From the NCBI GenBank assembly GCA_017523925.1, contig JAFWVQ010000044.1, forward strand, positions 1 to 34,923: a stretch of 34,923 bases of DNA, given 5' to 3'. This DNA comes from Clostridia bacterium (GTDB lineage Bacteria; Bacillota; Clostridia; Christensenellales; CAG-138). This document shows positions 1-11,522 of the stretch, in pieces (position 1 is the stretch's first letter; every line of letters starts with the position of its first letter). Under the pieces are notes generated by a model. It worked only from the letters and a program-made list of their open reading frames with translations. It had not been told where the DNA came from and did no database searches. Position numbers and translations under genes: made by a program.

Positions 1-2999
1 GACGCAACGCCGCCGGTATGGAAGGTACGCATGGTGAGCTGCGTGCCGGGTTCGCCGATCGCCTGAGCAGCGATGATGCCGACCGCCTCGCCGATGGTGA
101 CCTCCTGACCCGTGGCGCAGTTTCTGCCGTAGCACTTAGCGCAAACGCCGTGCTCGCTGCGGCAGGTGAAGACCGTTCTGCAGCGAACGCCGGTTATGCC
201 CGAAGCCACGATGCGGTCGCAGATATCGTAGGTGATCATCTGATTGGCCGCAACGATCAGCTCGCCGCTCGCGGGATCGAACACGTCCTGCGCGGTGTAG
301 CGGCCGAGGATCCTGTCGCCAAGAGGCTCGAGCACGCGGTCGCCGTCCACGATCGCCTCAAGGAGCATGCCGTCCACGGCCATGCCGCGCTCGGCGAAGC
401 AATCCTCCTCGCGGATGATGACGTTATGCGAAACGTCAACAAGCCTTCTGGTGAGGTAGCCGGAGTCCGCAGTACGCAGCGCGGTGTCTGCAAGACCCTT
501 GCGCGCGCCGTGGGAGCTGATGAAGAACTCGAGCACCGAGAGACCCTCGCGGAAGTTTGCGCGGATCGGCACCTCGATGATCTGGCCGCTGGGGTCGGTC
601 ATAAGACCGCGCATACCGGCGAGCTGGCGGATCTGGTTGGTGGAACCGCGCGCACCGGAGGTGGCCATCATGAAGATGGGGTTGATCGGGCTGAGACGCT
701 TCATGAGCGCGCCGGTAACGGCGGTCTCGGTCTCCTTCCAAACCTCGATAACGCTCTTTCTTCTGCCCTCGCGGGAGAGAAGACCCATGCGGTAGAGGTT
801 GTCGATCTCGCCGCACTTTTCATCGGCGGCGGAGAGGTAATCGCGCTTCTCCTCGGGAACGGTGATATCCTGGAAGCCGACGGTGACGCCGCCGCGCGTG
901 GAGTATTTGTAGCCCATCGCCTTGATGCTGTCCGCAACCTCACTCGTCATGGTGGGGCCGTGCTTTCTGTAACAGCGGTCGATGATATTTGCAAGATCGC
1001 CCTTGACAACGAGCTTATTCACCTCGAGCTTGAACATATCGTCCAGCGATTCGCGCTTGACGTAGCCGAGATCCTGCGGGATGCCGTGGTTGAAGATGAG
1101 CCTGCCGATGGAGGTTTCCACAGTCCTGCGGGCGCTCTTATCCTCGAACCTGCGCTCAAGACGGATCTTGCAGAGCGCGTGCAGCGAAAGCTCGCCGGTC
1201 TGATAAGCCATCATGGCCTCGTCCTCGCTCGAGAACGCCTTGCCCTCGCCGTTGAAGATGCGAACGAGGCGGGAATCGTTGAGGTAACGCCTGAGAGCAT
1301 CCTCATCGAAGCCGGGAGCCTCGATCAGCGCCTTGGCCACGAAGCCGTCGATAGCCTCCATATCCCTGAGCGCATAGATGCGGTGGATGAGCTCGTCGGT
1401 AACGTATGCATCAACGAACGCATTGTTCTTGATTATGGCGCGGATGGTGGTGCGCACCTCGGGATCGTACAGCTCGTCGCTGCGCATGGTGAGGTAGTAG
1501 CAGCCCATGACCATATCCTGGGAGGGGCTGATGACGGGCTTGCCGTCCTGCGGCTTGAGGATATTGTTCGCAGCAAGCATCAGGAAGCGCGCCTCGGCCT
1601 GCGCCTCAACGGAGAGAGGCACGTGCACCGCCATCTGGTCGCCGTCAAAGTCCGCATTATACGCGGTGCAGACGAGCGGATGGAGCTTGATCGCCCTACC
1701 CTCAACGAGCACGGGCTCGAAGGCCTGGATGCCAAGCCTGTGCAGCGTGGGAGCGCGGTTCAAAAGCACGGGATGATCGCGGATAACGTCCTCAAGAACG
1801 TCCCAAACCCTTGCGTCCACGCGCTCGACCATGCGCTTTGCGGCCTTGATGTTCTGCGCGATCTCGCGGCGGTTCAGCTCCTTCATAACGAAGGGCTTGA
1901 ACAGCTCGAGCGCCATCTCCTTGGGCAGACCGCACTGATACATCTTGAGCTCGGGACCGACCACGATTACCGAACGGCCGGAGTAGTCCACGCGCTTGCC
2001 GAGAAGGTTCTGGCGGAAGCGGCCCTGCTTGCCGCGGAGCATATCGGAAAGGGATTTGAGCGGGCGGTTGCCGGGGCCGGTGACGGCCCTGCCGCGCCTG
2101 CCGTTGTCGATGAGCGCGTCAACGGCCTCCTGGAGCATGCGCTTCTCGTTGCGCACGATGATATCGGGGGCGTTGAGCTCGAGCAGCCTCTTGAGGCGGT
2201 TGTTGCGGTTGATGACCCTGCGATAGAGGTCGTTGAGGTCGCTGGTGGCGAACCTGCCGCCATCGAGCTGGACCATGGGGCGGATATCCGGGGGGATGAC
2301 CGGAAGCGCTTCGAGGATGATCCACTCGGGCTTATTGCCGCTCTTGATGAAGGATTCCACGACCTCAAGGCGCTTTATCGCGTTTGAGCGCTTCTGGCCG
2401 CTTCCTTTTTCGATCTCCTCGCGGAGCTCCATCGCGGTTTTTTCAAGGTCGATCTGCGAAAGCAGCTCCTTGATCGCCTCGGCGCCCATGCCTGCCTTGA
2501 AGCTCTTTGCGCCGTAATCGCGCTGAGCGTTTCTGTATTCAACGTCCGAAAGAAGCTGCTTGTATTCGAGCGGAGTGTTGCCGGGATCGGTGACCACGAA
2601 CGAAACGAAGTACAGCACCTTTTCGAGGTTGCGGGGGCTCATGTCCAGCAGCATCTTCATGCGGCAGGGGATGCCCTTGAAGTGCCAGATATGGGAAACG
2701 GGGGCGGCGAGCTCGATATGGCCCATGCGCTCGCGGCGCACCTTGGCCCTTGTTACCTCAACGCCGCATTTTTCGCACTTGATGCCCTTGTGCTTAACGC
2801 GCTTATACCTGCCGCAGTGGCACTCCCAGTCCTTGGTGGGTCCGAAAATGCGCTCGCAGAAGAGACCGTCGCGCTCGGGCTTGAGCGTTCTGTAGTTGAT
2901 GGTCTCGGGTTTTTTGACTTCGCCGTGGGACCATTCGCGGATCTTTTCGGGGGATGCAAGCCCTATCTGGATGGCATCGAAATTTGCAAGATCAAACAT
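1..2999 (-). CDS. rpoC: DNA-directed RNA polymerase beta' subunit, 3' end outside the window
   Basis: Largest catalytic subunit of RNA polymerase. The reading frame starts at ATG 2999 and is still open at base 1, giving 999 codons; roughly the last 200 residues expected for a Firmicutes beta' are missing. Visible landmarks: the N-terminal zinc ribbon with C60, C62, C75 and C78; the active-site motif [10 protein letters not shown] at residues 448-457, with the Mg-binding aspartates D450, D452 and D454; and, close to the window edge, the second zinc site ([17 protein letters not shown]) followed by the conserved [16 protein letters not shown] of the bridge-helix/trigger-loop region. It lies 24 bases after rpoB with a good ribosome binding site (AAGGGAG, plus-strand bases about 3012-3018), so the two are one operon. 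Identification is certain; only the C-terminus cannot be judged. Confidence 0.98.
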   Translation of the reverse strand, partial: MFDLANFDAIQIGLASPEKIREWSHGEVKKPETINYRTLKPERDGLFCERIFGPTKDWECHCGRYKRVKHKGIKCEKCGVEVTRAKVRRERMGHIELAAPVSHIWHFKGIPCRMKMLLDMSPRNLEKVLYFVSFVVTDPGNTPLEYKQLLSDVEYRNAQRDYGAKSFKAGMGAEAIKELLSQIDLEKTAMELREEIEKGSGQKRSNAIKRLEVVESFIKSGNKPEWIILEALPVIPPDIRPMVQLDGGRFATSDLNDLYRRVINRNNRLKRLLELNAPDIIVRNEKRMLQEAVDALIDNGRRGRAVTGPGNRPLKSLSDMLRGKQGRFRQNLLGKRVDYSGRSVIVVGPELKMYQCGLPKEMALELFKPFVMKELNRREIAQNIKAAKRMVERVDARVWDVLEDVIRDHPVLLNRAPTLHRLGIQAFEPVLVEGRAIKLHPLVCTAYNADFDGDQMAVHVPLSVEAQAEARFLMLAANNILKPQDGKPVISPSQDMVMGCYYLTMRSDELYDPEVRTTIRAIIKNNAFVDAYVTDELIHRIYALRDMEAIDGFVAKALIEAPGFDEDALRRYLNDSRLVRIFNGEGKAFSSEDEAMMAYQTGELSLHALCKIRLERRFEDKSARRTVETSIGRLIFNHGIPQDLGYVKRESLDDMFKLEVNKLVVKGDLANIIDRCYRKHGPTMTSEVADSIKAMGYKYSTRGGVTVGFQDITVPEEKRDYLSAADEKCGEIDNLYRMGLLSREGRRKSVIEVWKETETAVTGALMKRLSPINPIFMMATSGARGSTNQIRQLAGMRGLMTDPSGQIIEVPIRANFREGLSVLEFFISSHGARKGLADTALRTADSGYLTRRLVDVSHNVIIREEDCFAERGMAVDGMLLEAIVDGDRVLEPLGDRILGRYTAQDVFDPASGELIVAANQMITYDICDRIVASGITGVRCRTVFTCRSEHGVCAKCYGRNCATGQEVTIGEAVGIIAAQAIGEPGTQLTMRTFHTGGVA

Positions 3000-3023
3000 A
3001 GTTTGTTTTTCTCCCTTCCGGCA

Positions 3024-6902
<3,879 letters not shown>

Positions 6903-7083
6903 TTTTCACCCCTGTCCCCGCGTGATGCGCGGAAAAATAATCGTAATTTGCCGTCATTCGTTCGCCGCCTGCGCAGCAAGCGAATTTTTGCTTGAAAAAG
7001 CTGGAAAAACAGCTCCTCAAGGCGCGGTCATTCGGGCAAAAAGCGGAAAATAACGCATTATACCCATAATAACACGATATAGT

Positions 7084-7112
7084 ATTATAACAGTTCCCCG
7101 CAAGCCTGTCAA
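7084..7112 (-). promoter_or_regulatory. Consensus sigma-70-type promoter of rpoBC
   Basis: On the minus strand a perfect -35 TTGACA (7107-7112) is separated by exactly 17 bases from a perfect -10 TATAAT (7084-7089). The predicted start, near 7077, gives a 5' leader of about 175 bases before rpoB. A second TATAAT lies downstream at 7057-7062 but has no recognisable -35. Confidence 0.85.
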
Positions 7113-7208
7113 GCGGATTTTTCGCGATTTTTTAAAATATATTCGAACGCATTGCGCCTGCGGCAGCGCCTTGCGGCGAATGAAGTCGCTGCGCTAATGA
7201 AGGAATGA

Positions 7209-7222
7209 AGCCGCCTGCGGCT
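7209..7222. repeat. Short palindrome AGCCGC-CT-GCGGCT
   Basis: A perfect 6-base stem with a 2-base centre, flanked on both sides by AATGAAG words. It is one of several palindromes in this spacer. No T-tract follows on either strand, so it is not an obvious terminator. Confidence 0.55.
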
Positions 7223-7240
7223 AATGAAGCAATTGAGGGG

Positions 7241-7259
7241 GAAATCCCACGGGGATTTC
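7241..7259. repeat. Short palindrome GAAATCCC-ACG-GGGATTTC
   Basis: A perfect 8-base stem with a 3-base loop. A further copy of the right arm (GGGATTTCA) follows directly at about 7262-7270, so a partial duplication is likely. Function unknown. Confidence 0.6.
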
Positions 7260-7286
7260 ATGGGATTTCAAATAATTAAATCAAAA

Positions 7287-7305
7287 GAAACGCCGTCGGC
7301 GTTTC
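7287..7305. repeat. Short palindrome GAAACGCC-GTC-GGCGTTTC
   Basis: A perfect 8-base stem with a 3-base loop, the same geometry as the palindrome at 7241-7259 but an unrelated sequence. The shared geometry suggests a family of small palindromic elements. Function unknown. Confidence 0.6.
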
Positions 7306-7311
7306 AACCAC

Positions 7312-7328
7312 AACTATTCACTATTCAC
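7312..7328. repeat. 17-base repeat AACTATTCACTATTCAC, copy 1
   Basis: Identical to 24530-24546. In both places it lies about 13 bases beyond the terminator hairpin of a dockerin gene, in the same orientation. It contains the internal tandem ACTATTC. Confidence 0.75.
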
Positions 7329-7341
7329 TGTAATAAAACCA

Positions 7342-7367
7342 AAGAGCCCGGCCGCCGCCGAGCTCTT
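7342..7367 (-). terminator. Rho-independent terminator of the dockerin peptidase gene
   Basis: On the minus strand AAGAGCTCGG pairs with CCGGGCTCTT (10-base stem, one G-T pair, 6-base loop), followed by TGGTTTTATTA. It lies about 70 bases after the stop codon at 7436. Confidence 0.75.
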
Positions 7368-7435
7368 ATCAAGATATGCTTATTCGGTTTTACTATGCTT
7401 CTTTGCGATGCTTTTCGTGCCGCTGCGGAGCGATC

Positions 7436-9148
7436 TTACATTATCGCCGAGCGCAGCACCCTAATCGCGTCGGAAAGGTTCACAATGCCGTCGCCGTTGA
7501 CGTCCGCCGCATCAAGCAGGATGCCGCCGTTCGAGGTGCCGATCGCATAGCGCAGTATCACAAGCGCATCCACCACGTTCACCGTGCCGTTGCCGTCCGC
7601 ATCGCCGGGGGTGCTGACGCCGGAGGTGTAGACCGCTGTGAGCTGCAAGTTGGAATACACCCTCTGCCCCGCTCCGTTCCAATGCGAGAAGGTCATGCCC
7701 TCATGCTCTGGAGCGTCGATCAAAACGGGATAGAAGCCGTGCGCAACGGTCTGAGTTGCCACCGTTTCGCCCGCAATGGGGTCCACGAAGGAGACGGTGT
7801 GGGTCTGAAGTGCGCTCGTTCCGATCGAGAAGGGGCTGACGAATACAGCGCGGAACACCTTGGTCTGATTCGTCATATTGCTGTCCGCCGTGATCTCGGC
7901 GATCAGCTCGTAGTTGTAATGGCCCGCGGCAAGCTCGCCGAAGCGGAGCTGCGAGTTTATCTGGGAGCTTGAGACCGAGAAAGTGCCCCTCGTGTTCGGC
8001 TCGAGCGTAACGGATTTGATCACGTCGCCGTCGCTGTCGGTGAAGCGGCCGGTCACCTTGGTGATCCTGTGCCTTGATATCACGGTCTCGTTAAGCGGGT
8101 AGCCGCTTCCGATCGGAAGGCTTCCGGCGGGCGGCTGGAACGGGACGATCTGAAGATCGTTCACGAAGCCCGCGAACTCAACGCTCTGCAGGTTGATGAA
8201 GCTGCGCTGACCGTCCTCGCGCTCGACCTGGTACCAATTCTCGCCCGCCGTGTTCACCACCTGGGCGGAAACGTCGAGTATGCTGCCGCTCGTCGCGGTG
8301 CCGGTCGCGGAGGAGCCGTTGCCCGAGGTGCAGGGCTGGGAATAGAGCGTTGCGCTCTGCGCGGTGACCCTCGCCTGAACGCTGACGGTCTCATAATCGC
8401 ACTGATCCACATAGTCCGGCGCGGGGGTCGGGGCCGGGGGCTGTGTCGGGTTCGGAGTCGGTGTGGGGCCGGGGCCCGGCGCGTTCAGCGAACCGCCGGT
8501 GTACAGGCAGATCCTGTAAACATAGGAGTATCTGCTCGTGAGGGCAACGTCCGCATTGCCGGAAACGTTGTTCAGCGAGTCCATGATATAGACCTGACCG
8601 GTCGCGAGGCTCTTTACATTGTCCACAGCGATCCAGTGGCCCGCGTTCTTGACATGGAGCACGATCCGGTAGCCGCCGCGAACATAGTTCATGATCCTGT
8701 TCTGCATGGCCGAGGAGGACGAGCTGCCCTGCGTGAAATCCATGCCGTGGAACTCAAGCCCGTCGATCATCTGCGCCGGCTTGGCCCAGATGAGGTTGCC
8801 CGCGCTGCTGATGCCGTCGTGGGAGTTGAGCCAGTTCACAAGCGTTGCCACGTTGAAGCTCGAGCTGCTTCTCAGGCCGCTTTGGATGATCAGCTTTGTA
8901 ACGGAGGTCACGAGGCAGCCGATCCTTGCGACCGTTTTGCCGCTCGTGCCCATGGGGAGGGAACCCCAGCGCGAATCGCCCTGCGCCCACTTGCGGTAGT
9001 CCTCGCTCTTCTCTCCGAAATCCTTGCCGACGCGGCTTTCGGCGCTTATGCCAAGGTTCGCGAGACTCGAAAAAACGAAGCAAGCCGCAAGTATCAGCAG
9101 CGCCAATCGTTTGAGCCTCCTTGCTCTCGGTTTGTTATCGAAATGCAT
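7436..9148 (-). CDS. Secreted C39-like cysteine peptidase with SH3-like, InlB-type and dockerin domains
   Basis: Predicted secreted protein, 570 residues. The start at 9148 is chosen over an upstream in-frame start at 9244 because AAGGAG lies 10 bases before it, a promoter ends at 9178, and a signal peptide (residues about 11-36) follows at once. Order: C39-like domain (about 50-215) with Q56, C78 in GCLVTSV, H171 in GHWIAVDN and D190 as the likely oxyanion and catalytic residues; a Pro/Thr linker (223-245); a bacterial SH3-like domain (about 255-325); an undetermined beta-rich region (330-445); an InlB-type repeat (450-507); and a type I dockerin (514-570) with two calcium loops, DADGNG and DVNGDG. 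C39-like secreted domains may cleave peptides or only bind them; the substrate is unknown. The dockerin suggests it docks to a cohesin such as the one encoded at 14757-17756. Confidence 0.85.
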   Translation of the reverse strand: MHFDNKPRARRLKRLALLILAACFVFSSLANLGISAESRVGKDFGEKSEDYRKWAQGDSRWGSLPMGTSGKTVARIGCLVTSVTKLIIQSGLRSSSSFNVATLVNWLNSHDGISSAGNLIWAKPAQMIDGLEFHGMDFTQGSSSSSAMQNRIMNYVRGGYRIVLHVKNAGHWIAVDNVKSLATGQVYIMDSLNNVSGNADVALTSRYSYVYRICLYTGGSLNAPGPGPTPTPNPTQPPAPTPAPDYVDQCDYETVSVQARVTAQSATLYSQPCTSGNGSSATGTATSGSILDVSAQVVNTAGENWYQVEREDGQRSFINLQSVEFAGFVNDLQIVPFQPPAGSLPIGSGYPLNETVISRHRITKVTGRFTDSDGDVIKSVTLEPNTRGTFSVSSSQINSQLRFGELAAGHYNYELIAEITADSNMTNQTKVFRAVFVSPFSIGTSALQTHTVSFVDPIAGETVATQTVAHGFYPVLIDAPEHEGMTFSHWNGAGQRVYSNLQLTAVYTSGVSTPGDADGNGTVNVVDALVILRYAIGTSNGGILLDAADVNGDGIVNLSDAIRVLRSAIM

Positions 9149-9177
9149 TTTTTGCAGTTCTCCTTGTTTTTTTTCGT

Positions 9178-9206
9178 ATAATACCACGAGTAAACGGCGA
9201 ATGCAA
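9178..9206 (-). promoter_or_regulatory. Promoter of the dockerin peptidase gene
   Basis: Minus-strand -35 TTGCAT (9201-9206), 17-base spacer, -10 TATTAT (9178-9183). The -35 resembles the TTGCAA of the scaffoldin and one dockerin promoter. The predicted leader is only about 25 bases and contains the AAGGAG ribosome binding site. Confidence 0.7.
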
Positions 9207-9320
9207 GACCCGATTTTCAAGATTCTGCCACATTTCGGTAACAATTAGTCCATATTGCATTTTGTGTTTTATTATCGTTTGTTTATTTTGTTTCGACCGT
9301 ATATCCGTGAAAACAGCTTC

Positions 9321-9366
9321 GCCGCTCCGATATATTTCGCCTTCGAAAAAGGCAATTCGGAGCGGC
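9321..9366 (-). terminator. Terminator of the 9387-10016 gene
   Basis: A perfect 10-base inverted repeat (GCCGCTCCGA / TCGGAGCGGC) encloses a second hairpin (GCCTT...AAGGC, 9339-9353). It starts 20 bases after the stop codon. Only a short T-run (TGTTTT) follows on the minus strand. Confidence 0.65.
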
Positions 9367-9386
9367 ATAAATATATTATTATTTCG

Positions 9387-10016
9387 TCACTTTTGAGGGT
9401 CTTTTTGATGATCCGTGCCGGGATCGGGGGTGAAGAACTGATACTGGTTCCACGCGTCGGTGGTCTTGTCGAACTTCCAGCTGCCGCCCTCGAATTTCAG
9501 CTCCACGCTGAAGCCGCTCGTATCGCGGTCGGACTTATAGCTCTTGACGTCCACCTTTACGCTGTCCGACGCGGTATCCTGATCCTCGGGGAGCGTGAAG
9601 GTAAAGATCTTGCCCTTGCCCTCGGCGTAGACGTTTTCATCGGTGCCGTAGAAGCCGCCGTCGCCCTTTTTGATGTAGCCCATCTGCTCGAGCACCGCAT
9701 CATCGAACTGCAGCAGCACAGCCTTGCCGGAAACGCAGTAATCCGTTATGTATTTGTTGATCGCCTCTGGGATATCCTCGAAGCTCCAGCCCTCGAAGCG
9801 GAAGGTGAGGAACTCCGCCTTGGTGTTGTTGTCGCCCACGGGGCATACGGCGGCAAGCGCCACGTACAGCGCAGCCTCCTCCCTTGTGAGACCGTCCGGC
9901 ACGCGAATGGTCCTATCCTTGGCGCAGGCGCCCGCCGCCGCAAGGGAAACGAGCATGCACGCGGCGAGGAAAATCGCGGCAAAACGGGAAAAAATGCTTG
10001 TTCTTTCAGTACTCAT
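9387..10016 (-). CDS. Small secreted protein or lipoprotein of unknown function
   Basis: 209 residues, family not recognised. The N-terminus has basic residues, a hydrophobic stretch (about 12-30) and AAAGACAKD, so it is exported; C31 could be a lipidated cysteine, but the -3 residue is Ala rather than the usual Leu, so signal peptidase I cleavage is equally possible. The mature part is a mixed, soluble-looking domain of about 175 residues with many aromatic and charged residues (for example FRFEGWSFEDIPEAINKYI) and ends in a short Pro/Asp/Lys tail. The start ATG at 10016 has ACGGAGG 5 bases upstream. It has its own promoter and terminator, so it is probably monocistronic. It lies between the dockerin peptidase and a PAP2-like gene and has no dockerin itself. 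Confidence 0.75.
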   Translation of the reverse strand: MSTERTSIFSRFAAIFLAACMLVSLAAAGACAKDRTIRVPDGLTREEAALYVALAAVCPVGDNNTKAEFLTFRFEGWSFEDIPEAINKYITDYCVSGKAVLLQFDDAVLEQMGYIKKGDGGFYGTDENVYAEGKGKIFTFTLPEDQDTASDSVKVDVKSYKSDRDTSGFSVELKFEGGSWKFDKTTDAWNQYQFFTPDPGTDHQKDPQK

Positions 10017-10075
10017 CCGGACCTCCGTAAGCTGCTCGAAGTTGGGGCTCCCCGCCCCTGTGCAGCTTTTCCGCT

Positions 10076-10104
10076 ATTATACTACATTATGCTCCCGAAC
10101 GCAA
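10076..10104 (-). promoter_or_regulatory. Promoter and structured leader of the 9387-10016 gene
   Basis: Minus-strand -35 TTGCGT (10099-10104), 17 bases, -10 TATAAT (10076-10081). The leader of about 50 bases carries a GC-rich hairpin (GGGGC...GCCCC inside GCTGC...GCAGC, about 10030-10066) just before the ribosome binding site, which could affect translation. Confidence 0.65.
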
Positions 10105-10219
10105 TAAGCACCGCCGAACGCACCGTTTTTGCGGCGCGGCTCCTTCATCGACTTTGAAGCCCGTCTAAATGCTCATTCGAGCTTCCCCGAATGCTTCGCA
10201 GAGCTCTATGCGCCGCGTT

Positions 10220-10927
10220 TCAGCTCAGCGGCATTATAAGGCGAACTATGAGCACCGCCGCCGTCAGCGAGCAGACCGAGATCGCTGCGCCTGCGATAAG
10301 CTCGGACACCTTGTGCCGCTCGAGACGGATGGAGGATGCGAAGACCGGGATCAGCAGCAGCAGTCCGAGCAGCCAGCCCCAGCCGAATTTATACGCGAGC
10401 AGCGAGAACGGACCCGACACGCCGCAGCCGTGCCCGCTCGCCTTGAAGCGAAGCACGAACGAGAACAGGCCGAGCAGCACGCCCGAGAGCGCATAGGTGA
10501 TATACAGCTCCAGCTCGGTTCGGCTTCCGTTTCCGAAAATTGCAAACAGTAAGCCCATAATATAGCCCAACATTGAAAAAATTATAGCAGTGTTCCGTTC
10601 GGCCTTCCTTCCGAGAGCCCTGAGGGACGGCACGGCCGCGCAGAGCGGATACGCGAGCAGCGGCAGCACGCACAGGGTGAAAACGGCTTCAAGATACCTC
10701 CACGGCGTTGCGAACGCCTCCTCTTTCAGACCGATATAGAGCGCAGTGACAAGCAGCAGCGCCATCAGCGGCGGCACGGTCAAAACGCGCAGCAGCTTGG
10801 CCGCGCGGCTCCCGATGCCCCTTGTCCCCTCCGAGGACTCCATCCTCCGAAGCGGCCCTTTTCCAGCGCGCTTTTTCGCGTGCGCGCTCTCCTTTCCTAT
10901 TGAATATTTGCTGATAAGCTCCTCCAT
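10220..10927 (-). CDS. PAP2-like (lipid phosphatase superfamily) membrane protein
   Basis: 235 residues with about five or six hydrophobic segments between residue 45 and the end, after a basic, Ser/Gly-rich N-terminus. The segment K162-A-S-G-H166 ... VSGPF, and then R201-LERH205-KVSE-IAG, resemble motifs 2 and 3 of type 2 phosphatidic acid phosphatases (SGH and SR...H...D), with Glu in place of the last Asp. This points to a membrane enzyme that dephosphorylates a lipid or lipid-linked phosphate on the outer face, but the degenerate motifs leave activity unproven. Start 10927 has AAGGAG 9 bases upstream. A 20-base copy of the ribosome-binding segment lies inside the gene near codons 7-13. 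The spacer of about 200 bases to the next gene shows no clear terminator. Confidence 0.6.
   Translation of the reverse strand: MEELISKYSIGKESAHAKKRAGKGPLRRMESSEGTRGIGSRAAKLLRVLTVPPLMALLLVTALYIGLKEEAFATPWRYLEAVFTLCVLPLLAYPLCAAVPSLRALGRKAERNTAIIFSMLGYIMGLLFAIFGNGSRTELELYITYALSGVLLGLFSFVLRFKASGHGCGVSGPFSLLAYKFGWGWLLGLLLLIPVFASSIRLERHKVSELIAGAAISVCSLTAAVLIVRLIMPLS
10888..10907. repeat. Copy of the ribosome-binding segment inside the PAP2-like gene
   Basis: Nineteen of 20 bases match 10935-10954, where the same sequence carries the AAGGAG of the real start. The copies are 47 bases apart. The internal copy is read as codons (SIGKES) and has no start codon at a suitable distance. Confidence 0.7.
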
Positions 10928-10934
10928 CTTCCGT

Positions 10935-10954
10935 GTCTCCTTTCCTATTAAATA
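10935..10954. repeat. Ribosome-binding segment of the PAP2-like gene, partner copy
   Basis: Partner of 10888-10907. It lies between the -10 element (TATAAT, minus strand, 10959-10964; no convincing -35) and the start codon at 10927. Confidence 0.7.
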
Positions 10955-11352
10955 TGCGTATTATACGATCGTTTAATATGGGATCGTGCATCGCGGCGCA
11001 GCGGCACCTGCATTTACGCCCGCACCTGCTTTTACCGTTGCGCCGCGCCTCTGCTGCCTCCCTCTGTGCAGCGCCGTTTCCTTCGCCCAGCTCACGATAT
11101 GCGCGGCCCGCTCATCGCGCGAGAGCGATGCATGTCGAATGGCGTTCGCGCTTATCCGGCGAAGCGGAAGGCAAGGGGCGAACTTCGTCCGCAGCACACG
11201 CGGCGAAGCGGCGGAGGCGGGAATGGTGCCGCATCGACTGCGCCAGTTCCGATCCCTCCGGCTCAAAGGCTTGAGCTTTTCCGGGGCCGTGACCAATGCG
11301 GCGAACCGCCGCCTGCCGCCCGCATCCTTTTTACCACATTTGCCGCCGAATT

Positions 11353-11406
11353 GCACGCTACCGGTGCGCTTTTGCGCTCTACCGGGCAGCCACGGCGGAG
11401 TAGAGC
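11353..11406 (+). other. Hairpin array before the regulator gene
   Basis: GCAC...GTGC (11353-11366) and GCTCTAC (11376-11382) with GTAGAGC (11400-11406). The GTAGAGC word recurs at 11431-11437, so the first GCTCTAC arm could pair with either copy, giving mutually exclusive folds with the terminator hairpin. Confidence 0.5.
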
Positions 11407-11408
11407 CG

Positions 11409-11447
11409 AAAAACGGCGATTCTACCGAGAGTAGAGCGGCGTTTTTT
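11409..11447 (+). terminator. Terminator-like hairpin upstream of the XRE regulator
   Basis: AAAACG...TCTAC pairs with GTAGA...CGTTTT around the loop CGAGA, followed by TTTTTTAAC. It lies upstream of the predicted regulator promoter, so it should end a plus-strand transcript that starts in 10965-11400 rather than act on the regulator mRNA. Confidence 0.6.
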
Positions 11448-11487
11448 AACTATTTTGCATGGATTTGTCGTATCATATTTTGTCTAC

Positions 11488-11516
11488 TTGAAAAAAGCGG
11501 GCTTATGTTGTAAAAT
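11488..11516 (+). promoter_or_regulatory. Promoter of the regulator-GNAT operon, probably leaderless
   Basis: -35 TTGAAA (11488-11493), 17 bases, -10 TAAAAT (11511-11516). Transcription should begin about 7 bases after the -10, that is at or next to the ATG at 11523. This agrees with the absence of a good Shine-Dalgarno sequence before the start. Confidence 0.65.
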
Positions 11517-11522
11517 AGGTGC

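Larger units (their letters stand above)
6903..7435. other. Intergenic region: rpoB leader, rpoB promoter, palindrome cluster, terminator
   Basis: No gene is visible here. From rpoB outward it holds the transcribed leader of rpoB (6903 to about 7077), the promoter, an AT-rich stretch, then about 170 bases (7145-7310) made mostly of short palindromes and repeated AATGAAG words, a 17-base repeat shared with 24530-24546, and the terminator of the dockerin peptidase gene. Confidence 0.7.
10928..11522. other. Long GC-rich intergenic region between divergent genes
   Basis: About 595 bases. The left end is the short leader and -10 (10959-10964) of the PAP2-like gene; the right end holds the regulator promoter (11488-11516). 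In between, roughly 11000-11350 is GC-rich and shows open frames on both strands, but none has a ribosome binding site, a recognisable protein or a sensible composition. From 11353 to 11447 there is a run of hairpins, the last followed by TTTTTT. A non-coding RNA ending there is possible; I do not recognise any known RNA family. Confidence 0.5.

Noticed and set aside
9050..9120. Lipoprotein signal (LAAC) in the dockerin peptidase, and a similar LAAC in the 9387-10016 protein
   Set aside because: In both, the LAAC cysteine sits in the hydrophobic core of the signal peptide with a long hydrophobic stretch after it, so cleavage further on is more likely.
10965..11447. Known RNAs such as RNase P RNA or tmRNA in this spacer
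   Set aside because: The conserved core sequences of these RNAs were not found on either strand.
11376..11447. Transcription attenuator controlling the XRE regulator
   Set aside because: The best promoter for that gene (11488-11516) lies downstream of the hairpins, so its mRNA would not contain them.
10973..11513. Open frames on both strands in the divergent spacer
   Set aside because: They lack ribosome binding sites, have odd composition (Arg/Ala/Pro-rich), and overlap each other and the hairpins.
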